Of a DNA stretch of 64,000 bases, positions 47,211 to 59,691 are shown piece after piece. Origin of the DNA: Blepharisma japonicum (lineage: Eukaryota; Ciliophora; Heterotrichea; Heterotrichida; Blepharismidae). Where the stretch lies: contig CATKHK010000022.1 in assembly GCA_949751835.1 (NCBI GenBank), forward strand, positions 434,001 to 498,000, written 5' to 3'. Below the pieces are notes generated by a model. The model did no database searches and was not told the origin of the DNA. It was given only the letters and a program-made list of their open reading frames with translations. Within the stretch, counting starts at the first letter, position 1. Each line of letters starts with the position of its first letter. Position numbers and translations under genes: made by a program.

Positions 47211-47387
47211 TTAAAGTAAGCGTCCCCTGTTTTTATAGCAAAGTTTTATGAGGTCTAAATAGTCTTTGCAGTTTTCTATGCCTTTGACGTCAATGCAAAG
47301 CTTGAATCCTTGCACCTGGGTTTTGCAGATTTTGTCATCTAGAACTTTTATATCCAGATGCTTTTTGATAGCTTGTTCTGCTTCCAT
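47211..47387 (-). CDS. Twin CX9C protein, probably mitochondrial intermembrane space (58 aa)
   Basis: A short reading frame from ATG 47387 to TAA 47211-47213. It encodes two CX9C motifs: CKTQVQGFKLC and CKDYLDLIKLC, separated by eight residues, in a helix-loop-helix pattern. This is the coiled-coil-helix fold of proteins oxidised by Mia40, with members in cytochrome-oxidase assembly and respiratory complexes. Length (58) fits the small members. The exact family is not clear. It lies on the same strand as Miro, 34 nt upstream of its ATG. Confidence 0.75.
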   Translation of the reverse strand: MEAEQAIKKHLDIKVLDDKICKTQVQGFKLCIDVKGIENCKDYLDLIKLCYKNRGRLL

Positions 47388-47539
47388 TATTTATTAAAAG
47401 AATATTTGAAATATTCTCTGGAGAGGTATATTAATAATCATGAAGGAGTATAAAATTAAATATAGTGTAAAGTTAAAATAAAGAAGACTTGTTACTTTTA
47501 TATAAATATTGCTATCTGATAACAACTTTTTCTATATAA

Positions 47540-48145
47540 ATGGAAGGAAAAGGGTCAAAAGAAAAAATTGAAGACACAATTTACACCTTAAAAATATGTT
47601 CCAAACAGCTTGCTAAAGAATCCTTAAGAAGTGAGAAGCAGTGCACCATCGAAAAACAAAAAGCTGCAGCAATTCTTGAAAAAGGAATGATTGATAATGC
47701 TAGGATCTATGGGGAAAATTCGATAAGATTTCACAACGAAAGCCTGAATTATTTGCGTTTATCCTCAAAATTAGATGCAGTGCAATCCCGTCTTCTTTCT
47801 GCATCTAGAACCCAAGAATTAGTCAAACAGTTCGGCCAAATCGTCCCTCAGATCAATTCTGCTTTGCAAAGTATAAACCCTGAAGTCATTGCTAGGACCA
47901 TAGATCAAATCGAAAAAATCTTGGAAAACTTTGAAGTTGTATCTGGCACAATAAATCAATCGTTAGAAACAGTAACCGTGACAAATGCGCAGAGAAATCA
48001 AGTCGATATATTTTTAAGCCAAACCATTTCAGAGCATGGCATACAAATCCAAGCCGAACTTGGAGAAGTGCCTCTTACACAGCCTATCAGCCAGCCCCAG
48101 CAAATGAGTGAGGAACAAAACGTGGGGTATGTTAGATATCAATAA
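47540..48145 (+). CDS. CHMP1: ESCRT-III subunit CHMP1 (201 aa)
   Basis: Charged multivesicular-body protein that helps close ESCRT necks and recruits Vps4. N-terminal helices match CHMP1/Did2: EDTIYTLKICSKQLAKESLRSE, ARIYGENSIRFHNESLNYLRLSSKLDAV and so on, to VPQINSALQSINPEVIART. The C-terminus ends ...QQMSEEQNVGYVRYQ and lacks the LxxRLxxL MIM1 helix that binds Vps4 MIT domains in animal CHMP1. ATG 47540, single exon, TAA. BRAP starts 18 nt later on the same strand. Confidence 0.9.
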   Translation: MEGKGSKEKIEDTIYTLKICSKQLAKESLRSEKQCTIEKQKAAAILEKGMIDNARIYGENSIRFHNESLNYLRLSSKLDAVQSRLLSASRTQELVKQFGQIVPQINSALQSINPEVIARTIDQIEKILENFEVVSGTINQSLETVTVTNAQRNQVDIFLSQTISEHGIQIQAELGEVPLTQPISQPQQMSEEQNVGYVRYQ

Positions 48146-48163
48146 TTATTAAACAATAAAAAT

Positions 48164-49498
48164 ATGTTTAGTATAAGTGTCCAGGTGCCTCAAAATTCTG
48201 TAATAACAATAAGAGATCCTCTTTATGAACAAGCTGATGATATTGAATATGTAGTTACGCAGCCTAGAGACCAAGTAGAAGTTTATGAGACCTTAGGGAA
48301 AATCATGCTTTTTAAGGAATCAGGAGAGCTAAAAGAAGAAATCCACCAATCTCATATAGATTTTTTGCCTTTGCAGAGATCGCATATGGTTTATATATTA
48401 GCTGTGCCTATTCGGATTGAAAATATTCAGATGTTCTTGGGAAGTTTTGTGGATGACCTTTCTTATTTGAGGATTCTGAGGGCGAGCACATATTATTATT
48501 CAGTAGTTTTGGTTTTTCAAAGTCAGTCATCAGCAGACAAGTTTTATTTCCAGTATAACGGAAAAGAGTTTGAGGAATGCTCTTATGAATATTGTTATAT
48601 TGTATATCTTTCTGGAGTCAATTTTTGTTCTTTGCCTATGATATTTGATGATTGAAAAGAATTGCCAGCATGCCCAGTGTGCATTGAAAGATTAGATGTA
48701 AATATAAGTGGAATTACTGGGGTTTTAAGGACTGAAGTTGCAGAATCGATGGGGAGCAGATGAAATGGGGTATTAAATGAGTGCAAGGTATGCAGAAGTG
48801 TAGGAAATGCTGGAGATTTAGTCTTAAGGCTTGCCAAAAGTGCAAGCCATGAGGAAAGATGTGAAGACTGCGAAGAAAGAACAGAGTTATGGATTTGCTT
48901 AATTTGTGGGCATCTTGGATGTGGCCGGTATAAAGAAGCCCATGGTAAAGTCCACTTCCAAATAACAAAACATAGTTTTACCTTAGAGCTTGCCACCCAG
49001 CGTATTTGGGATTATGCAGGCGATAATTATGTTCACAGACTTGTTCACTCTGGGCCAAGTCTTGTTATCTTCGATGAAGAGCTCTCAGATGAGCCTAAAG
49101 AAGATCTCGACAGAATGATTTGAGAGTACAATTACCTCATTAATAGCCAACTTGAGCAGCAAAGACTGCTGTATGAGTCTAAGATTGAATCAAAGCTAGA
49201 AGAAAAGCACTCAGAAATCAGCGAACAAATTAAGCTTGCAAAGGCAGAAAATGAAAGACTGAAAAGATTGTCGTCTAAAATTAAAGGAATGGAAAAGAAA
49301 AAGCAAGCTTTAATAGAAAAATTAAAAAAAATTACAGAAGAAAATGAGCTACAGGAAGAAATTAATAGGACATTAAAAATAAGTCTGAAAGAAGAAAGCG
49401 ACGAGCCAATTTTTCTCGATAAGAAAAGCAAAGCTACATATTTGAAATTGCAAAGATTGAGGAAGGAGGTTGAAGAAATTATGCAAAAATTAGGGTAA
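48164..49498 (+). CDS. BRAP: BRAP2-like protein with degenerate RING and intact ZnF-UBP (444 aa)
   Basis: BRCA1-associated protein, a Ras-signalling ubiquitin ligase in animals. N-terminal RRM-like BRAP2 domain (about 60-160), then the RING region starting ELPACPVCIERLD, keeping the first CPVC and a late CKVC, but the middle Cys/His/His/Cys ligands of the family (CNHSFHxxC) are replaced by VLRTEVAESMGSRW. The ZnF-UBP that binds the ubiquitin C-terminus follows and is intact: LWICLICGHLGCGRY, KHSFTLEL, and IWDYAGDNYVHRLV. A coiled coil ends the protein. Two TGA Trp codons. Ligase activity is doubtful; ubiquitin binding is likely kept. Confidence 0.92.
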
Positions 49499-49696
49499 TT
49501 TTGAAAAGATAGCTTTGAATAATATTTAATAAAAAATTGTTCTTGTCAGCGCTTAGTCTCTGGATATTTCCTAAATATAATTGGATAATAATAAAGAGTT
49601 GAAAAAGCTTCCAACAATGTTTTTATCTATAAAGCTCTCAGCATAATATATATTCTTATCAGCAATTCTTTATATTCTTTCCATTTCCATTTATAA

Positions 49697-52600
49697 ATGA
49701 TCTTCGCTCTTTTGCTGGGCTTAGCAGCTAGTCAATCAACAACACCAACAACAATTCATGATGGCCAGACCGTCGACGGTAGTAAGCATTCTTTTCTGGG
49801 TGGTCTTGATCTATATTTATTTCATGTTTCCAATCTGACAGGCTCAGATCTTGCGTTAACCCTCACAACATATTCTGATTGAGACGACCCAGATCTAGTT
49901 GTCTCTAAAGGCAGTGCTCCGACTTTAGACAACTTCGATTGGATAAGCCTGACATGGGGGATGGGTTCTATTGTAATTCCTTCAGATTTGCTATCTGCGG
50001 ACACAGACTATTATATTTTAGTATCATGCTATACATATTGTCGGTATTCTCTAACAGTCTCTTATATGTCAGAAATCACTTTAATTGAAGGTGTTCCTTT
50101 ATCAGGAATTTTATCTAAAGGGCGACAGCAGGTCTATAAATTCTTGACTCCTGATACAGCCTCAGAACAATTGTCAATAGATGTGACTTTAAGAAATGGC
50201 GACGTCAAGCTATTCGTTTCAAAGAATGGTGAAGAGCCAGGGACAAGCAACACTTTGCCAGTTGACAAAGCATGGCACTCTGGAATGACGTTTAGTGATC
50301 CAGTCCCAGAATTGAGCACGTGGTATAGAGCATCTGTTGTTGCATTGGAAGATTCTCAATTTACTGTGATTGCAAATTTAAATCAGACTGAAGTCATTGA
50401 CTTACAAGCATCAATTACAAGCTATGGGATCGTGAATTTCAGCGAGTTCAATTACTATAAAATTTATGTGGACAATGAAAACGAGACCCTATCAATTTTC
50501 CTTACCCAATTTTCTGGAGATGCTGATATTTATGTGAAGGCAGGAAAAGTTCCTACGAGGGAGGATTATGACTTTTGTAGCATACAGGTAGGAAACGACA
50601 CTTTAACAATCTCAAGCTCCCAAAGACAAGGAATTAATAAGCCAGTTGGGTACTACTATATCGGCATCTTTGGGATTTCTCACTCAGCTTATGGATTAAC
50701 TGCATCAATTAATCAAGAAAGTGTGGTATGGCTTGTTCCTGGAATACCACTGACATCTTTTGTGGACTCACATGACATTTCAATGCATTATTTAAACCTG
50801 TCGCCAAATAATGTGTATAACATCTCAATCCACTTAACAGCACTCTCAGGAAATCCTGACTTATATGCAAAACTGTGCTCATCCACAGATGTTAAGAGCT
50901 GCACTTTTACTGAAGATGAGCTAAGTGGGCAATCAAGCTCTGTCTATTCTTCTAGAAACCAGTATGGGAGTGACTTTATTACTATTAGCCACCAAGCCAA
51001 CTCTTGTAGGGCAAACCTTACCTGCGCTTACCTCATTGGAGTTAAAGGAAGTTCCAGTTCCCGCAGTGACTATACAGTTTTAGCTACTTATAACTCTACC
51101 ATGGAGCAATTTTTGCAAGAAGGCAGGCCAGTCTCTATGAGTGTGACAGGAGGTGATTATAAATACTTCAAATATAACGTCTTCAATATCACTGTAATGC
51201 AGGTAGAATTCATCTTGACTCCTATAACTGGTGATCCAGACTTATTTTCAAGCAGAACTTCACAGCCAAGTACTTCTAACTACGAAATGTCATCAAGGAA
51301 AAATGGAGTTATGGTTGACTCCATCAAATATGCCAAGGGTGTAGACGGAGAAACGCTCAATGGAGAATATCATGTCGCTGTATATTCGACTCTGTCCTCT
51401 TCTTTTTCTATAGTCGCCAAAGAAACGGTTCCAGGAACAAATACAACAATTCTTATATACCCAGGGCACCCTCAAAAAGATACACTTTTTAACTCTAATG
51501 ATACTGATTACAGGATTTATTATTTCCCTATCCATTTTACTCAACAAACAAAAAAGCCTATAAGAGTCTCATTAACTCCTATCACAGGAAAATTCTCATT
51601 ATATGTTGCAAATCAGCTGGAAAACTTAGACTGGTCAAAAGAAATCTTTTGGTACAATTGGATGGGATATTCAAACGGTAGTGATCCGAATAATGTCATA
51701 AATATTTTACCTACTGATCCTCAATATAAGCTAGATAGCACGTACCTTATATTAGTGAATGGGGAAGAATTTGCTTATGATAATACTTCAACTTATTCTA
51801 TTGTCTTATCAGTTGGCGATGGCACTGTAATTCTCTCTGATGATGTGCCATATACTGACCAAGTGTCTGATAAGAGCTATAATTATTATATGTATCCAAT
51901 TCATGAAGATCATCAAGAAGTCACTATTTCTGTCACAGCCCTTACAGGAGATCCTGATATTTATGTTTCTGTTTTCCCCAATAATACACGCCCTACAAAG
52001 CCAAGCTTTGACTATGCTTCTAATGTATTCGGAAGTGACACTATCACACTTGATTATAATCGTGACATAAAGCAAGGCTGCCAAGCCACCCAATCAAGTT
52101 GCAACATTTATATCGGAATTCATGGCTACGTATCTAGCACCTATACAATTAGAGTTCACTCAAAGAATAATTTGCCTAAAGCTTTAGTATCAGGAGCTCC
52201 AGAAACTGACCAATTAAACAAAACTCAGTATAACTTTTATTATTATTCAGCATCTACTTTGGTCCCATTATCAATTAGCATTCAATCATCCCAAGGAGAC
52301 GCTGATTTGTATGTGAACTTAATGGACTCAAGTGTAGCAGGCAGCAATACTTCATCGTGGCTTATGCCTACATTGTATCATGCTCAGTATTTATCAATGT
52401 CAACTTCCCTTATCGATGAAATTAATTTGAATAACACGGCATTAGGAGCTGGGTGTCCAAGTGGAACTTGCATTGCACTTGTAGGAGTTTTATGCTTTAG
52501 TGATTTCTGCAGATATACAATTGAGGTTAATCAGAACTCTGTCTATACCCTTATGGAAGGAGAGTCAAAATATGGCTATGTTGAGAGTGGGAAATTTGTG

Positions 52601-54883
52601 TATTATTCCTATTATTGTGATAAAGATTGGACAGATTTGGTTTTCACTGTAACTCCACTTAGTAGCGGAGACCCTGATTTATTTGTGAGCAAAGGAAGAG
52701 ATCAAAGGCCAGTCCATTCAAGCTCAAATTGGAATTCTCAGTCGTGGGGTGGCGATTTAGTATCGATTATGTCAAATGATACTTATTTCAAGACGGGCAG
52801 CATTACAATGAAAGGGATTTATATCATTGGAGTGTATGGAGCTTCTGCTTCTTCTTTTACATTGACTGCTAATAGCCATTCTCAAGCAATTACAAAACTA
52901 ACTGTAGGACAACCAACTTATGGCTCTTTAAGGCCAAACTCTATTAACTATTATTATTTTGTGAACTCAGCTAGGCAGGATATAACGATACAGGTTACGC
53001 CAAACATGGGAGATCCAGTTTTGTATGCGAATCCTGATGCATCTGATGATGATTTGTATGGAAAAATGCCTACAAGCACAAATTACACATGGTCAAGCAT
53101 ATCAAGCACTGATAGATACACTATCAAAATATCCAAGAATGACCCGAGTTTGTGCATGCTTTGCAATATTGTTATTGGTGTGGCGGCAAATAACTATAAT
53201 TGCAGCTATAGCATTATTGTAAGTACAGCAACTTCCTCAATACTCTTACAAAATGGAGTTCAATATAACTCAAGATTAAGCACTGGTGAGTATCATTATT
53301 ATTATTTCCAAGTAGTTAATAAAAGCGATATTGATGTTTCCTATACTTTATTTAGTGGAAATGGGCGCATTTTCCTAAACACAAATGATACTATAGATAA
53401 AAATCACTATTTATGGACTTCTAATGACAACTCTAAAATAAAGCACATCCACATAAAAGAAAATGACAGCAATTTACGACTCGGACTCTACTACATAGCT
53501 GTTTATGGAGAAGAAGACGCATCATACTCAGTGATCGCTACCACTCGAAACAGCTATATCAGCTTGGTTGATGGCTGGCCACAAACCTACAGTCTTGAAT
53601 ACAATTCACAAGACAAGCTATATTTCACATATAAAATCCCCAACAGTTTTAATAGCCCAATATACTGCCATTTAAGGTCTTTCCAAAAGGAATTCAAGCC
53701 TCGGGTATATGCTGATATTTATTTAAGAACTTTTGACTCGACTAGAGATTATCCATCCCCAAGTGTTCACGACCATGCTTATAATATTTCTAATTACATC
53801 GAGTATAGCGATACGTTGCAAATGGTTTTCATGCCAAAGCCTCAGGCTACAAAAATTAATTTAGCCGTGTACGGAGTGGCACAGGCAAGCCACTCCTCAG
53901 ACGAACTTGGAGACTTTGAGTTAGTGTGTTCTTCATCAATGCAATATGCAGTATTACGTGAAGGTGCTTCAGTAATTGATTCCAGCTCAAGCTCTATAAA
54001 GACGCATAGATATGAAGTCAATATAGATACCAAAGGAAAGCTTGAAGTGATCATAATACCTTGTGAAGGTGCCGTCAAAATGGAGATTTCATCTAATTGG
54101 ACAATGCTAAGTCAGGATGGGCCTGATGTAGTAGTAACCAGGCCAGCTGATGGAAGGATTGTAGGAGACATTAACAACGCTCAAGGAAAATATTTTGTTA
54201 CAGTCTCTCAGCTAAACGAGAATACCACAACTGGAAATACGACTTATCAAATTATCGCAAAAGTAATTAAGCCTGGCCAAACTAAAGATAAATTAGTTAT
54301 CCCAGGCCACGATGGTTTAATTGAAATGAGCAGAATTGGAAGAGACATTTTGAGCCTATTCTGGGAGCCTCCAGTATACGAAAATAATGATGCATATGAG
54401 AAATCCTCAGAAATCGTTTATGAAATCTTTTTCACTCCAAACGAAGAAGAGCTGATGTCTACAGCTTGTGGAATGTATTATTCCTGGATCCACAATAGAA
54501 GTATATGGCTAGGCGAATCCAGCGCAGGCAATACTACCTTTGAAACCGAGTTCCCAGAGTCTGATGGAATTCTCAATATAATAGCTGTGCTCCCAGTTCA
54601 TGATCAAAACTGGCTTCATTACATTCCTTATGATCCTATAAGTGTATCAAGAGGATCCCCTCCCCCTCATCATTGGATTTGGAGGTTCGTTATCTGGGGG
54701 AGTGCAATCATTTTAGTTTTCGCAGTAGCTTTAGCTTTCATATTCTATAAGAAATACAGAAGATCCCAAAAAAGGCTCGAATATGAAATGACAGACGTCA
54801 GAAATGTCGCTGCAGCTGGGCTTAATATTCAACCTCAGCCAAATAACTATGATCCTCTCCATGAAGAAAAAATAGATAGCTAA
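49697..54883 (+). CDS. Large type I membrane protein with PPC-like beta-domain repeats (1728 aa)
   Basis: Signal peptide MIFALLLGLAASQST, a long extracellular part, a TM helix (about 1662-1688) and a tail of about 40 residues starting KKYRRSQKR. The ectodomain is a tandem of domains of roughly 110-125 residues, each with a core like GDPDLYVS: near residues 65 (DDPDLVVS), 275 (GDADIYVK), 385 (GNPDLYAK), 512 (GDPDLFSS), 751 (GDPDIYVS), 867 (GDADLYVN), 991 (GDPDLFVS) and 1105 (GDPVLYAN). Many Asn-X-Ser/Thr sites suggest N-glycosylation. The core recalls bacterial pre-peptidase C-terminal domains; no enzyme part is visible. Likely a surface protein. Confidence 0.88.
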
Positions 54884-54899
54884 TTTATTAATAAAAATT

Positions 54900-55970
54900 A
54901 TGAAAGAAAACCAATTCATTGATTTCATGGGCTTAAGACTTGATAAAAGAAAACTAACTTTTTCTCAGAAATTCATGCATTACTATGAAAAGCATCGAAA
55001 TTTGAGGGTTGGAATTGGAATTGCAGTGGGCGTTGTGATGACTGCAAATCTTGCGATTCTGTATCCAGGGTCAAATAATTTCGTTCAGAAAAAGTTGAAA
55101 GAGTTTTCTGCAAGCTCCTTTATACAGTTTTCATATTTGAGTAAGAGTTATGTAGAAGCAATATTTTTAGAGTCAAGTCCACAATGGAAGAATGCTTTAG
55201 GGACAGTGGATTATTATGCGGAAAAATTTCCAAGAGATAATATCCAAAATCCACATATTATGGCACAATGTATAGATTTGATTGCGCATTCATTTAAAAG
55301 AAGCCTGAATGGAGACATTACTCTATTTTTTTCTAGTCTGCAATCATTTGGGTTTATTTTGACAAAAATAGTAAATCAAAATACAAAATTATTTAAAAAC
55401 CGTGATTTGAAGGCTGCATTGATAAACTCATTTAACGAATTATGCAAATTTAATAAAGGAGAAGACAGGCTGAAAGAAGAATTTAAAGAAGAGTATTCAG
55501 TGCTCTCAAATATTTTTACAGGATTTTTATTGATATGTGAAATTGGGGATCTTGATGAAAAAGATAAGGCTTATAAAAATTTACAACAAATTTTGGAGAA
55601 ATTCGATGAATTGAAAGAGTATGTGAGAAATGAGGAGTGTGTAAGAAGGTTTTTCAGTGACACAAATAATGAAACAGCTATTATTAGGCATAATGCTTTG
55701 GCTAGCATAAAGTTACTTGCTGAAGATAAGGAGACAGCTATCTATTTTTTACAGAAAAAGCTATTGAGCAATCTGATAACAAAAGTTATGGTAAAATATC
55801 CAGATATTACTGAAGACATCAATGCTATAATTCACACAATCAGCCAGCATGAGAGCTTTCTATGAATCAATGAAGAATTAGCGACTGAAAAAGAACGAAT
55901 CACAAAAATTCCATCATCAATCTTAAAGCCCATCAAAAATGAATTGAGTATTCTTTTAAAACACAAATAA
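54900..55970 (+). CDS. Orphan single-TM protein (356 aa)
   Basis: Not recognised. ATG 54900 follows the stop of the repeat protein by only 16 nt. A likely TM helix is VGIGIAVGVVMTANLAILYPG (about 37-57) after a basic N-terminus, compatible with a mitochondrial or ER anchor. The rest is helical with an armadillo-like feel (AALINSFNELCKF, NALASIKLLAED), but I cannot prove it. A TGA at 55863-55865 is Trp; the stop is TAA 55968-55970. Confidence 0.75.
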
Positions 55971-56095
55971 TATTCTATTTAAAATAATCATTTCATTCAT
56001 TTCTCGTCTCTAAATTAAAATTAAAATAAATCTCACTAAATTAACCATTTTGCTGACTTATTATAAAGCTTTTTCTTACTCCTCAGAAGAGAAAG

Positions 56096-56662
56096 ATGTC
56101 ATCTAAAGAATCCCAATTTCGAGACAGAATTTTTGACTCACGATATAAGGTTGATAAAACAAGGCAAACTTCTGTGGAGAGGCTGAATGACTTAAAATAC
56201 AAATTGGATTCTTCGTTTAAGTCACCAAAAAATAATGGAGAGTTGTCATGAAAAGCATTCCGCACTGAAATTCGTACACAATCAACAAGAAGCTTTATTG
56301 TGCCATCACTTTCTCATTATCAAGATATTTCAAGTTTTCGTTCAACTACGCCTAAACAAAGATCAGTTTTAGTGTCGCCAGGTAGAGCGAGGCATTATTC
56401 AGGATATTCCAAACAATTTTCGCACTCAAGACCCTCAAGTCCATTGATGCACTCTCCAAGCTCAATTCAAGATAATTTTAATTTTACAATGGATAAGAAA
56501 AGGATACAAGAAATTATTTGCTTGGAAGACTTACATAGAGCACTAGAAGTTTTAGAAGAAATGAGCGATACTGATTGCAATCAATTAACAATTGGGTATA
56601 AGCAAGCTTTGCTTAAGTTTTGCAGTCGAGCTATGAGCAAGGTGAGACCAAAAGACTTTTAA
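56096..56662 (+). CDS. Orphan Ser/Arg-rich protein (188 aa)
   Basis: Not recognised. ATG 56096, one TGA Trp, TAA stop. The first 130 residues are basic and Ser-rich (SRPSSPLMHSPSS, TPKQRSVLVSPGRARHYSG) and look disordered with SP phosphosites. A helical C-terminal part (DLHRALEVLEEMSDTDCNQLTIGYKQALLKF) could be a small domain. Single exon. No neighbour suggests a role. Confidence 0.65.
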
Positions 56663-56920
56663 AAGAAAATTTATTTAATTACATTAATTAATCTCTTAGA
56701 GCATATGTAAGGAATACTCTTGAAGGAGTATTGTATCTGCTAAAAGCATTTTCATACAAACCAGCTTTATTTGATATATGAGAGACAATAAAATTTACTA
56801 TTAAAATGGCTTAGAAAGTGGAATTTCAAGTCATGATCTTCAGACGAAGAAATCAATCACAATTGTATCCATAGCATTGATTTTGGGAGTAAAACATCAA
56901 GATGATTATAAAATATTGTA

Positions 56921-57961
56921 ATGAGCTCAGAAACGATGGAATACAGAAAACTTGGAAGTTCAGGCCTTAAAGTGTCTGCATTAAGCTATGGGTATTTAAC
57001 GACAACTTTTGAAAACAACCCTGAACTTCATAAAAACATTCTTGACCGATGTGTAAGGTCAGGTATAAATTTTATTGACACTTCAGAGTTCTATGGAAAC
57101 GGAAACTCTGAAGCAATACTTGGGGCAAATCTAAAGGAAATTGACCATGACAGAGACGACCTTATTATTTCAACCAAGCTTCATCCAACTGCACTAGGCT
57201 CAATCCAAGGACTAACAAGAAAAAGAATTGTCCTAGGCCTCAATAACTCTTTAAAACGTCTACAGCTAGACTATGTTGACGTTCTCTCGCTTCATAGATT
57301 TGATTATGAAGTTCCATTGAAAGAACAAATTGCAGCTATTAATCAACTTATAGAGACAGAAAAGGTATTTTATTGGGGAACCTCAATGTTTTCTCCTCAG
57401 CAATTAGCACAATGCTATGCAATTTGTGAAAAATATGGATATTTATATCCTATCGTGGAGCAGTGTGAATATAATATGCTCCAAAGGCAGACTGTGGAGG
57501 TTGACTATACAACTTTATTTGATGAGTTTCATTTGGGAACTGCTGTTTGGGGGCCACTTGCTGGAGGTCTGCTAAGTGGGAAATATAATGATGGGAACAT
57601 TCCTGAAGATTCAAGATTTGGGAAATATCAACATCCTATTTTGACATCTCAGTGAAAAAAGCTTGTTGGATGGAGAAAGAATAATGGCTCAGAACTGTTT
57701 TTGGAACTTAAGAAAATTTCTGAAGATCTTGGCTGCACTCAATCTCAGTTGGCTTTAGCTTGGGTGCTACGAAATCCTGATGTGAGCACTGCATTGTTCG
57801 GTGCAAAAACTATTACTCAGATTGAAGATAATTTGGGTTGTTTGAGTGTTATTAAAAGTTTAAATAAATCAACTTTGGATAGAATTGAAGAAGTTTTAGG
57901 AAATAAGCCAGAAACTGCTATTAACTATAGAACTTTTGCACCAAGTCCTCCAAGAATTTAA
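56921..57961 (+). CDS. Aldo-keto reductase, Kv-beta-like (346 aa)
   Basis: TIM-barrel NADPH-dependent reductase similar to potassium-channel beta subunits (AKR6). Starts MSSETMEYRKLGSSGLKVSAL. The catalytic tetrad Asp-Tyr (FIDTSEFYG), Lys (STKLH) and His (LSLHRFD) is complete, unlike animal Kv-beta, which has Asn at the His position, so catalysis is likely. NADPH site residues in VWGPLAGGLLSGKY and LFGAKTITQIEDN. Full length for the family, ending in NKPETAINYR. One TGA Trp at 57653-57655 joins the two parts. Whether a channel partner exists is not known. Confidence 0.92.
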
Positions 57962-58134
57962 TAAAAATATTTATGATTAATTAAAGATATTTATTAATGT
58001 CAAATTTGATTTTTTAAGCCTAGATAAAGAAGTATATATCATATTGAAGAAAATCATTTGATTTTAAAAATTGTAATACAAAATTAAAGCAATGAAAAAT
58101 TGAATTGTTTGTTAGAAATATTATTACTAGTGCT

Positions 58135-59667
58135 TTATTTCTGCTCCCTTAGCTTTTGAGTTACAAACTCAACGTTATTAACGTTATGAGTTTGATAAGC
58201 CAAAAATTCCTCATAGTGGCTTTCCAGCTTAGCTTTACTCTGCACTTTGCAAACCAACGGCAACTCATAAATTACTTCGAAGTCCAGGTAAGGATGAAAA
58301 AATGCGACAGCTTCATAAATATCTTCAATATTCTTTATATCGCAAGCTGAAGAAATAAACCCAGAATATAATTCTTGGACAACGCTTGCATTTTCAAAGT
58401 TCTGCGCTTCTCTATGGTCTTCTAAGCCAATAGGGCCAATTCCTTCTTCTCCAAAGCACATTGATATATTATTGCATTCATTTAGTGCCATGCATGGTGC
58501 AGACTCTTGGTAATCAGGGCCTGTATAATACAGCAACGTGTAATTTGTCTCATAAAAATACTTGCTGATCATTAAATATAGCAATCCTGCAGCTCCATTC
58601 CTAGGAGTAATTTTTGTGATTCCTGGACTTAATATTCCAATATCTAAAATCTGCAAGCATTCTCTAAATCTTTTATAAGCCTGCTGGTTTGAATTTTTAA
58701 AGACAATCATTCTCTTTTCGAACTTTTTTTGCTCTCTTTTTTTTTCTTCAGGTGGCAAATGATCGAAGTCTTTTAATTTGTTGTAATTTACACAGCCAAA
58801 ATGATACTCAACAAATCTGTCCCATTGATTCATCAATCAATTTATCCAATTATAAATTGTTGATGGGAAAACTTTTCACTCGAGTCTGTTCAGCATAATT
58901 TTTTCCATCATCTTGATCGAAGCCAAGGAATATCCATTATCTGCTGATTTTGCTCAATCAGAGATTTTTGGAGGATAGACTTCTTCAATCTTTGCAGCAA
59001 TATACATAGCAGTTAACCCGATTAATTGAAACTCTTCTTTTTTGATCCCTTTATGAGCTGAAAGAAACCTATCGACATATGTAATTGCCAAGTGAAATGT
59101 TTCTCTTTTTAATGTAAATTCTGAACTTACTTCCATCATTCAGTCATATAAAATAACACGCATCGCGGCTGTTATATTGGCTTGAACAGACTGTAAAGCG
59201 AATGGATTTGGCATATACTCATATTCTTTTTCTAGCATAGATGTCACGTACTCTTTGTTTTCTGGCTTCCAGAGTGAATGCTCAGAAATTTCTTCAATTT
59301 CCAAAGGCTCATATTCTGGAGGCGGAGGCTGAACACCATGGACTTCTTGGATAAATGAAGAAGAACCTTTCGGAGTTAATAGTTGGTCGCAGTCAAAAAT
59401 GTGTTCACCGCTGGAGTTGGATTTGTATGGATAAGAAATTACTTCTAAAATTTCGTTGCATTCAAAATCGATTGGGGAATTTGGCTGATTCTTGGTTGAA
59501 AAATTAACGCTTGGATGTCTTTCTCTTAAATGTTTAGGGTTTGCAGGGTTTTTTAACTTCTGTTGATTAATGGATACATTTTTGTTTTCTTTGGGAATTG
59601 AGTTTGTGTCTAATGTCTGTTTTCTAGAATGGCGAGGATTTTTAATGTCTGTTGGTATCTTTTGCAT
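58135..59667 (-). CDS. Cyclin, A/B/E-like cyclin box (510 aa)
   Basis: CDK regulator. The cyclin box is clear: MRVILYDWMMEVSSEFTLKRETFHLAITYVDRFLS, then FQLIGLTAMYIAAKIEE with KISDW, MMEKIMLNRLEWKV. Five TGA codons are Trp here. The N-terminal 150 residues are basic/Asn-rich and disordered; ATG 59667 is the first after an in-frame TAA (59689-59691). A second in-frame ATG-led stretch (59754-59692) reads METRSRIRTLQPLKRNNGAMN before that TAA. The C-terminal half after the box is helical and unlike a canonical second cyclin fold; I cannot classify it further. No clear RxxL destruction box. Confidence 0.9.
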
Positions 59668-59691
59668 TTCAATTTCAAATTTATTGAATTA

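Noticed and set aside
56713-56732. 7-bp stem (aatactc/gagtatt) as a regulatory hairpin
   Set aside because: Single short stem in an AT-rich spacer, with no supporting context.
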